Source: an uncultured Clostridia bacterium (lineage in GTDB: Bacteria; Bacillota_A; Clostridia; TANB77; CAG-508). From it: 46,003 nt of DNA. The DNA lies in assembly GCA_948852375.1 (NCBI GenBank), contig CAQOYX010000004.1, positions 1-46,003 of the forward strand. Direction: 5' to 3'. Of this stretch, positions 37,893 through 46,003 are shown in pieces. The position numbers and the translations under genes were made by a program. Within the stretch, counting starts at the first letter, position 1; each line of letters starts with the position of its first letter. The notes below the pieces were generated by a model that saw only the letters and a program-made list of their open reading frames with translations, made no database searches and was not told the origin of the DNA.

Positions 37893-39531
37893 TTGACTGT
37901 ATATGAAATGAAACAAGCATTTTTGCTTGGAAAGACAATATTTGATTTACCTTTAAAAGTAAGTTATTATGCTAGAGTTTCTACTGATAAGGAAGAACAG
38001 ATCAATTCTTTGGAAAATCAAGTTAGTTTTTTTGAGGATTACATTAAGAAGAATAGCAACTGGACTTTTATTCGGAGGCTATGTAGATGAGGGAATAAGT
38101 GGAACTACTTCACGTAAGCGTGAAAACTTTATGAGAATGATTGAAGATGGAAGTAATAAGAAATTTGATTTGCTTATTACAAAGGAGGTTTCAAGGTTTT
38201 CTCGTGATACGATTGATAGTTTGCTGTATACTAGAAAGCTACTAGAATATGATGTTTGTGTATACTTTCTCTCAGATAACATTATAACGGCATCTTCTGA
38301 TGGAGAATTAAGACTTACGATAATGTCTAGCATGGCACAAGACGAAGTTCGTAAAATTTCAGAAAGAACAAAGTTTGGTTTTAAAAGAGCATTAGAAAAA
38401 GGTACTGTTCTTGGTACAGATAATATTTGGGGTTACAAAAAGGATAAGGGTAGGCTTGTGATAGATGAGGAAGAGGCGAATCTAATTCGAGATATTTTTG
38501 ATATATATGCAAATGATTGTAAGATTGGATTAAAAAAATTATCGACTACATTAAAGGAACACGGTTATTGTAATCACAATGGAAATGCGATTCATCAAAA
38601 TACATTGAAGCGAATTATACAAAATCCAAAGTACAAAGGTTATTATACAGGAGGATTATCAACAGTTGTGGATTATCGAAGTAAAAAGAGGAACTTTAAT
38701 GACCAGACAGAGTGGAAAGTGTATAAGGATTACGAAAAAGTTCCACCAATTGTATCAGAGGAATTGTGGGAAAAAGCGAATCAGAAATTATTAGCTAGAA
38801 GTAAAAATGCAGCAATGTATCAAAAACACCAAACCTTGTATGCTTTATCTGGAAAGTTGTATTGTGATAAGCACAAATGTGGATTTGTTCGAAAGATTAG
38901 GCATTATAAAAATAAAGATGATGTGATTTACTGGTACTGTGCGGACTTTCATAAGAGTGGCAAAAAGGATTGTATTCCTGCTTGTTTCGAGGAACAAGAC
39001 TTATATGATATTTTGCTTTCAGTATTTAAAGGCTACGAAATGTACAAAGAAGAGATTTGTGAGGAACTACTTTCTTTTTATAAAGAACTTTCCAAAGAAG
39101 AGGAAAACATAGAGCAAGAAACAAAATTACAGAATGAATTAGATATACTTGTAAGGAAAAAAGATAAACTATTGGATTTGGCTTTAGATGGACTTTTAAG
39201 CAAAGAAGATTTAAACAATAAGAATATATCCATTGAAACAGAAATCAGCAAAATACAAGCAAAATTAAAAGAACTAGAGGGTAAAAAGAAAAATCCACAA
39301 GAAGAAAAACAGCAGAATAAGAAATTAAAGGAAAGCATATTAAAGCAATTAGTGATAACGAAGGATAATTTAGAAAACTACATAGAAGAACTTTTAGATA
39401 AAATCATAGTGATAGAAAAAGAAAGTGAAGTAGAACTAAAGATTATACTTGCAGGCAATAAAATAATTACATATGGTAGTGTTACCAAGCCCAGGCAATT
39501 TCAGTCAACTAAGAGGAAACAAAGTGGCTGA
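37893..39531 (+). CDS. large serine recombinase, with a CGG +1 frameshift
   Basis: A 545-residue (reconstructed) site-specific recombinase. The resolvase domain has the nucleophile Ser in YYARVSTDKEEQ and VDEGISGTT. The recombinase domain follows, then a zinc ribbon (CDKHKCGFVRK ... YWYCADFH ... KDC) and a coiled coil near residues 385-480. One +1 break at ATT-C-GGA (extra C at 38073) restores NWTFIGGYVDEGISGT. The start is TTG at 37893, after GGGAGG. It probably integrates and excises the element at the 14-bp repeats in feoB. Confidence 0.9.
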
Positions 39532-39557
39532 TTATAAAAATTTCCCACTTTGTCACT

Positions 39558-39571
39558 CCCATGCACATGGT
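39558..39571. repeat. right attachment site (direct repeat copy 2)
   Basis: Second copy of CCCATGCACATGGT. The feoB frame runs across it on the right side only. The adjacent inner arm, CTTTGTCACT, is the inverted match of the left inner arm. Confidence 0.85.
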
Positions 39572-40869
39572 TAGTGCCTGCTTTCCTGAAGTACAAGCTT
39601 TTTTAAAATAGTTATCCAAATTAAATGCAATTCTAGGCAAATATCCTAAATCCTCTAAAATTGTAAACAGTGGAAAAAATATTGCCATAGGCGGTAGCAT
39701 AACAGATACAACCCATGAAACTGTTTGAAACATTCCATCTATTAAAATGCCAGTAATCCATGAAGGTACATTCATTGTATTAAAGAGAATAATCAATTGT
39801 TCTTGTATAAAACCGAAAAAATTTGATAATAACTGTGATGGGTAATTTGCCCCTGTTATTGTAAGCCAAAAGATAATTCCTAAAAATGCAATCATAATAG
39901 GGATTCCGAATTTTTTTGATGTTAGAACTTTATCAATTTTTCTATCAAGAACAGGATAGCTAGAATTTTTATAGTGTACAACATCATTACAAATATCTTC
40001 TGCATGGAAAATAATACTAGAAACTATTTTATCTTTTAAATTATTAGTATAAATATCATTTTTTTCTAAACATTTTTGTATTTCATCTAACTTTTTATAA
40101 ATATTATCTGTATGAAGGTTTATAGATAAAGATTTTTCTATTGAATTTAGTATAGTTTCATCACAACCAATTAATTTAAGGCAAATCCATCTTGCAAGAT
40201 ATTTTTTATCATTTGGTAATATAGAGTATATTTCAGAATTTAATATTAAAATAGAGTCTTCTATAATGGGGAGATATTTTACAAGGTTAGGAGTACATAT
40301 AGTCTTACCAGACGCTACATCATATATATTATCTAACAACTTGTGCAAAGTTTTCTTTTTTCTGGCGATAGTTCCAACAACAGGAACTCCTAAAAAAGAA
40401 GATAATTTATGTATATCAATTTCAATTCCTTTTTTTTTGGCCTCATCTAATAAATTAACACATACCACAACTTTATTTGTTATTTCTAAAGTTTGAAATA
40501 CAAGATTTAAATTCTTTTGTATACATGTTGCATCTAAAATAATAACTGTTGCATCAGGGTTTCCAAAACAAATATAATCTCTTGCAATTTCCTCCTCTTG
40601 GGAGTTTGACATTAAGGAATATGTACCTGGAATATCTACTAATAAAAAGTTTTTATCATGATAGTTACAAGTACCGAGAAGCATTGCTAACAGTTTTACC
40701 GTGGCCAGTTTCCAGTATGTTGATGTAGCCCAGTTAATGCATTAAAAATAGTACTTTTTCCAACATTTGGGTTGCCAGCAATAGCTATAGTGTAGTCACA
40801 ACTTTTTTTTAGGTCTAAAATATCTTCATTTAATAAATTAGTACCACAAGAAGATGCAGTAAGTCCCAT
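39558..40869 (-). pseudogene. feoB: feoB 5' half, interrupted by the element, with two CGG sites
   Basis: FeoB imports Fe2+ using an N-terminal GTPase coupled to a membrane channel. This half has the G domain ([32 protein letters not shown]) and the first membrane segments up to SGKQALTMCMG. Two +1 sites occur in the G domain: minus-strand CCA-C-GGT (extra C at 40701, the WPG glycine) and TCT-C-GGT (extra C at 40676). In the inserted state the frame runs on to a stop at 39509 inside the element. The start is ATG at 40869 after AAGGACGGTG, which itself looks like AGGAGGTG with a C inserted. Confidence 0.88.
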
Positions 40870-41349
40870 AAAATCACCGTCCTTGTTGTATTATATGAAA
40901 AAAATATGTAAATGTGAAAAGTAATTTTGGCATTACACACATAGTAAAATTCATTTACAATGGTAGTTAGTATTTGTAATAAAAATGTAAAAAGTATAAT
41001 ATAAAAAAGAAAAAATATTGTATAATAACTTAAAAAAAATTTAAATACAATAATTTTAGTAGAACGTAAAAAAGCGTTAAAGAACATGAAGCTAAAGAGT
41101 TAAATAAAACTAAAAAATATACAGTTAATGCTGTATTTTATTGTGTAAAAATTTTGAAAAATAATTATAATGTAATTGCTGTTGCAGTTAGTGGTACAAA
41201 GCAAGAAAAAATTAGAGACAATACATTTTATTGGACAAAAAATCAAAAATTTTATAGTGAATTAATTAAAACTAATGAAAAGCAAAATAACAATGTAATT
41301 AATTTTACAAAATTAGTTTGCTTTTTTATACAATGCTAAAGTATAGTTT
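40870..41349 (+). other. gap with a possible methyltransferase remnant and a terminator
   Basis: The region from about 41060 to 41275 has a plus-strand frame without a plausible start: KEHEAKELNKTKKYTVNAVF, then NYNVIAVAVSGTKQEKIRDN and TFYWTKNQKFY. The VIAVAVSGT stretch reminds me of a region in type I-like N-6 DNA methyltransferases, but the match is from memory and the piece is short, so I treat it as decayed. An AAAAGCAAA/TTTGCTTTT stem with a T tract follows at about 41278-41328. Confidence 0.35.
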
Positions 41350-42294
41350 TTACAATTTCAATTTCTTAATAATCTTAATTTCATCATAAAGTTTAGATAT
41401 TGTAAACTTTTTATTATCTATTGCTGTAAGATAATCTTCTAGAACTTCTTTATAATTTTCTTCATTTTCGCCTTTTGCAAATAGTTCTTTCATTCCATTT
41501 AAGTAATAGTCACGTTTTTTTTCTGTTTTAGATGTAATCATTTTTGCATGAAAATCATCAATTAGTTTTAACCTTTCAGATTCATTTAATAAATGAGATA
41601 AATAATCTTTTATACAATCAATTTCGTAAACAATATCATCAATAACAACTTTAAATAAAGCTTTTAAGACTTTAAAATTAATTTTTCCAAGTTTTGCATC
41701 TTCTGTTAACTGGTCTAATGCTACAGATGTAGGTCGTTCTTCAGGAGTTGCTTCCTTAACTAACATTTTCAATGTTTCAGATATATTAACATGTGTTTTA
41801 TATTGTCTTTTACTTACCATAGCGTCATATTCATCTGCTACACGAATAATTTGAGCAGCATATGGAATATCTTTTTTTGCTACTCCATTTGGGTAACCAG
41901 ATCCATTTAATGATTCATGATGATATAAAGCACCAATAGCATAAGGACGTAATGTTGTATCATTATAACATAAATTATATCCAAGAGTAGTATGTGTTTG
42001 CATTATTTTAAATTCCTCATCTGTTAAAGCACTTGGTTTTGCTAAAATTTCAAGAGGAATAAAGAGTTTTCCTATATCATGTAAATATGCACAAGTAGTG
42101 CAATAAAACATAAATTTTAAATCACACTTTAAGTATTCGCAGAGCCTATAAACTAAATTTGCAACATTTTCACTATGTTTTCTTGTAACTAAATCATGAG
42201 AAGCAAGTAAATCTAATTGATATTGTATTTTAGGCTCTAGGTTACGTAGTTTAAAATTAAATGGACTATAAAAATCATAAGTTACTTTTGACAT
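41350..42294 (-). CDS. HD-GYP domain protein, likely c-di-GMP phosphodiesterase
   Basis: A 314-residue protein. The HD motif is in YLHDIGKLFIP and the GYP signature in HHESLNGSGYPNG, followed by RVADEYDAM. A C-terminal helical region of about 130 residues lacks known motifs. HD-GYP proteins hydrolyse cyclic di-GMP, though some act on other cyclic dinucleotides. GGAG lies upstream of the ATG. It lies between feoA and feoB on the same strand. Confidence 0.86.
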   Translation of the reverse strand: MSKVTYDFYSPFNFKLRNLEPKIQYQLDLLASHDLVTRKHSENVANLVYRLCEYLKCDLKFMFYCTTCAYLHDIGKLFIPLEILAKPSALTDEEFKIMQTHTTLGYNLCYNDTTLRPYAIGALYHHESLNGSGYPNGVAKKDIPYAAQIIRVADEYDAMVSKRQYKTHVNISETLKMLVKEATPEERPTSVALDQLTEDAKLGKINFKVLKALFKVVIDDIVYEIDCIKDYLSHLLNESERLKLIDDFHAKMITSKTEKKRDYYLNGMKELFAKGENEENYKEVLEDYLTAIDNKKFTISKLYDEIKIIKKLKL

Positions 42295-42484
42295 ATGTAA
42301 ATCTCCTCTTATTTTATCTTAAATATTAAAATAATTATAACATACAGCAGACTATGTCCGCAACCTAAATAATACAAAAAACTTGTTTTTGTATTATAGT
42401 TTTTGAATATAATAGTATAAAGCAGATTATAATTACAAATTAAAATTAAAAATCTTTTTACTTACAACAATAACAAAGATATAA

Positions 42485-42520
42485 AATAAAATCATTTGAA
42501 AAAACAAATGATTTTATTTT
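42485..42520. terminator. bidirectional terminator overlapping the feoA stop
   Basis: A perfect palindrome, AAAATAAAATCATTTG with its complement around a six-A loop. The feoA stop codon lies inside the right arm. Confidence 0.85.
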
Positions 42521-42751
42521 TCTATTTCTACATCTATTAAACGAGCATCTTCTTTACGAAGAGCAATTGTACTACCTCTAACCAAAAAAGCTGTAGGATC
42601 ACCGAGAAGGACTCTTTAAAATAGGGGTAATACTGGTATTTTTAACAATGCCTAAATCCAAAAGTCTTCTTCTAATTATACCAGTACAATTTAAATCTAC
42701 TACTTTTCCTATTTTATTCATAGGAAGAGCTGTCAAATGTATATTATTCAT
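42514..42751 (-). CDS. feoA: FeoA iron-transport accessory protein, with a CGG +1 frameshift
   Basis: A 78-residue (reconstructed) SH3-like protein that assists FeoB. MNNIHLTALPMNKIGKVVDL, then RRRLLDLGIVKNTSI, and SPSGDPTAFLVRGSTIALRK follow the FeoA pattern. The frame breaks once at minus-strand TCT-C-GGT, extra C at 42604. Removing it gives the family's GDP. GGAGGT lies 10 bases upstream of the ATG. Confidence 0.87.
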
Positions 42752-43006
42752 ATCTTAAGTACCTCCAAATCTTATAAATGCACTTATTATATTATATAAA
42801 AAACATTGGAATATAGTTACAAACAAATTACTATGATGAAATAATTAAATAAATTTTTGAAACATGAATATAAATGATAAAATGTTATTAATGTGAATAT
42901 ATTAGAAAATATATAATGAGAAGTAGTAAATAATTACAAAACTTTGTAAAAAAATGTTGCAATTTGTAGTTAGAAATGATAAACTAATTACATAGAGTTT
43001 AAGAAT

Positions 43007-43056
43007 AGATTAAAAAAAAACCGATTTTTCAGGAAATTTTTTAATCTGTTTTTTAT
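43007..43056 (+). promoter_or_regulatory. attenuator-like hairpin in the pyrG leader
   Basis: An 11-bp stem (AGATTAAAAAA with TTTTTTAATCT) followed by a T-rich run ends five bases before the pyrG ribosome binding site. Attenuation of pyrG by nucleotide level is known in B. subtilis; I do not see the G-start signal used there, so the mechanism here is open. Confidence 0.55.
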
Positions 43057-43062
43057 TTTTAA

Positions 43063-44682
<1,620 letters not shown>

Positions 44683-44792
44683 CTATAAAAAATAGTTAAT
44701 TTATTAAAGAATTTTGTCAAAATTTGCATTTATTGTAATGATATGCTATAATAATGTTATGTGAATGAAAAATTCAAAAGAAGGTGGTTGTA

Positions 44793-45125
44793 ATGGAAAT
44801 AGCAACAATTATATATATTTTAGTATTTATTGTATTTTCTCTTGTAGCATTTGCTGTTATGCAAATTAAATTAGCAGGAATGAATGTAAAAGATTTTTGG
44901 TCATTTATTAAAGCAAATGAAATGTTAGATGATTTATACATATATACGAAAAAGAGTAAAGAAATAAGCCCACAAGAGCAAATTATATTTTTGATTCAAG
45001 CAGAAAAAGTATTTGAAGCATTTGATAAAGTACCAAATTTATTATGGGAAGAAGAATATCAAAAATACAGAGAGGTTCTTAACAAATATAAAGACATAAA
45101 AGTGTTGAGATGGGCTTCAAATTAA
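44793..45125 (+). CDS. small single-pass membrane protein, unknown
   Basis: A 110-residue protein with one N-terminal membrane helix (IIYILVFIVFSLVAFAVM) and a helical cytosolic domain rich in acidic and aromatic residues. The ATG at 44793 is chosen over the in-frame GTG at 44784, which overlaps the GAAGGTGG. I do not recognise it. Confidence 0.72.
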   Translation: MEIATIIYILVFIVFSLVAFAVMQIKLAGMNVKDFWSFIKANEMLDDLYIYTKKSKEISPQEQIIFLIQAEKVFEAFDKVPNLLWEEEYQKYREVLNKYKDIKVLRWASN

Positions 45126-45164
45126 CAGTTGATAGCATAAAAAATTCTATATAAATTAAAAAAG

Positions 45165-45198
45165 GTAGATGTAAGTTTTTAATTTACATCTACTTTTT
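45165..45198. terminator. bidirectional terminator
   Basis: A perfect 10-bp stem (GTAGATGTAA with TTACATCTAC) followed by TTTTT, between the two small membrane protein genes. Confidence 0.8.
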
Positions 45199-45269
45199 AT
45201 AGGTATTGCGAATGCTATAAAAATGTGCTAGAATATAGATGTTAAATAAAATTAATAGGAGGTAAACAA

Positions 45270-45743
45270 ATGAGAAGTTTAGCAAGCTATTTATTATTAA
45301 TACTTATGGTAATGTTTTGGATTTGTAGAATAGTTGTAGCATTTACTACTACTTTGGGAATAGACATTGGAGTTGTTCCAATGAATATGAACATGGAGAT
45401 AATCTTACTATTTATTACCATACCATGTATTATATTAGTTGGAAAAAGAAAATTACTAGGTGCAATTTTATACCTAATAGCATATGGAGCATATTTTGGT
45501 ATAGATTTATATAAAATAATAATGGAAATTTGGCAAGGAGTAGAAACAATAGAAGACTATGGAGGAGCAATAATGTCATTTATAGGAATAATAATACCAA
45601 TAGCAATATTTTTTAATTTATTAGTAGATAAAGCAAGAATGACAAACCCAGTTAATAAAAAAACAGACTGGTTTTATAAAAATAAAGAATTTGATAGAAA
45701 ACTAGATGAAAGAGTAGACAAAAACCAATATAGAAATTATTAA
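45270..45743 (+). CDS. four-helix membrane protein, unknown
   Basis: A 157-residue protein with hydrophobic segments at about residues 3-28, 38-54, 58-80 and 102-120, and a charged C-terminal tail. TAGGAGG lies 7 bases before the ATG. It ends 12 bases before rbgA and may be cotranscribed with it. Confidence 0.72.
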   Translation: MRSLASYLLLILMVMFWICRIVVAFTTTLGIDIGVVPMNMNMEIILLFITIPCIILVGKRKLLGAILYLIAYGAYFGIDLYKIIMEIWQGVETIEDYGGAIMSFIGIIIPIAIFFNLLVDKARMTNPVNKKTDWFYKNKEFDRKLDERVDKNQYRNY

Positions 45744-45755
45744 AGGAGAATTTTA

Positions 45756-46003
45756 ATGAATATTAACTGGTATCCAGGACATATGGCAAAAACTAAAAAG
45801 CAAATAATAGAAGATTTAAAGTTAATTGATGTAGCCATTGAAATATTAGATGCACGAGTTCCTATATCTAGTAGGAATCCTGCATTAAAAGAGATAATTG
45901 GGAATAAGAAAAAAATTGTTGTATTAAATAAATGTGATTTAGCAGATGATAGGGAAAATAAAAAATGGGTTAATTACTTTGAAAAAAATGGAGAAAAAGC
46001 AAT
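45756..46003 (+). CDS. rbgA: ribosome biogenesis GTPase RbgA, 5' part only
   Basis: The window ends after 82 codons. MNINWYPGHMAKTKKQIIED, DVAIEILDARVPISSRNP and VVLNKCDLAD (the permuted G4 motif, NKxD) are characteristic of YlqF/RbgA, which matures the 50S subunit. AAAGGAG lies 8 bases before the ATG. Confidence 0.93.
   Translation, partial: MNINWYPGHMAKTKKQIIEDLKLIDVAIEILDARVPISSRNPALKEIIGNKKKIVVLNKCDLADDRENKKWVNYFEKNGEKA

Larger units (their letters stand above)
32806..39571 (+). mobile_element. serine-recombinase element inserted in feoB
   Basis: About 6.75 kb separates the two halves of feoB and is bounded by a 14-bp direct repeat. Contents: a small helical protein, a three-gene cyclase/membrane-effector cluster resembling Pycsar, a small minus-strand ORF, an MBL-fold hydrolase between two hairpin modules, a small basic protein, and a large serine recombinase at the right end. 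No conjugation or phage structural genes are present, so it is a small integrative element that can probably excise but needs a helper to move between cells. Excision would restore feoB in frame. Confidence 0.86.

Noticed and set aside
41154..41339. Intact gene at 41154-41339
   Set aside because: It starts inside a similarity-like stretch, has no ribosome binding site, and its end overlaps a terminator. Treated as a remnant.

Overview
The window looks like a chromosomal segment of a low-GC, AT-rich Firmicute, probably an uncultivated member of the Clostridia. The evidence is a Gram-positive ribosomal/adk-map-infA block, a SAM-I riboswitch in front of metK, a BofC-like protein, strong GGAGG ribosome binding sites, and arginine written mostly as AGA.

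Layout. 1-6550: YbgC-type thioesterase, adk, map, infA, rpmJ, rpsM, rpsK, rpsD, rpoA, rplQ, with a 530-base structured gap before rpsM. 6566-12386: SAM-I riboswitch and metK, a secreted SH3/NlpC-P60 wall hydrolase, comEC. 12414-23260: an accessory region. It holds a broken AntA-type antirepressor, a LysR regulator, an IS30-family insertion sequence, an imported pnuC/ribosyltransferase-kinase/CoaD-like/CoaE-like operon, a zinc-ribbon protein, the tail of a large serine recombinase, and a comEC fragment. 23410-31886: BofC-like protein, pgsA, trpS, obgE, lexA, rpsF-ssb-rpsR, aspS. 31969-40869: feoB, cut in two by a 6.75-kb element. 41350-46003: HD-GYP protein, feoA, pyrG, two small membrane proteins and the start of rbgA.

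Main observation. Nine loci (map, the NlpC/P60 hydrolase, comEC, a comEC fragment, pgsA, obgE, feoB, feoA and the serine recombinase) are each broken by +1 frameshifts, 18 in all. Every one has the same form: the zero-frame codon is CGG, and dropping its C gives an in-frame GGN glycine codon, in most cases a glycine conserved in the family (WPG of FeoB, GGRGGKGN of Obg, DHxG of ComEC, GDP of FeoA). I found no in-frame CGG anywhere else in the native genes. The ten CGG codons that read as arginine are all in the imported genes (14265-14726 and 16886-20458). This suggests that CGG is an unassigned or starved codon in this lineage and that CGG-N is translated by a +1 shift (or as a four-base codon) giving glycine, in essential genes too. 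A systematic DNA or assembly artefact is the main alternative.

Second observation. The element inside feoB is bounded by a 14-bp direct repeat and carries a large serine recombinase. Its cargo resembles a Pycsar anti-phage system: two class III nucleotide cyclases on either side of a PycTM-like membrane effector. It also has an MBL-fold hydrolase flanked by two RNA-like hairpin modules of the same design. Precise excision would restore an exact 714-codon feoB frame.
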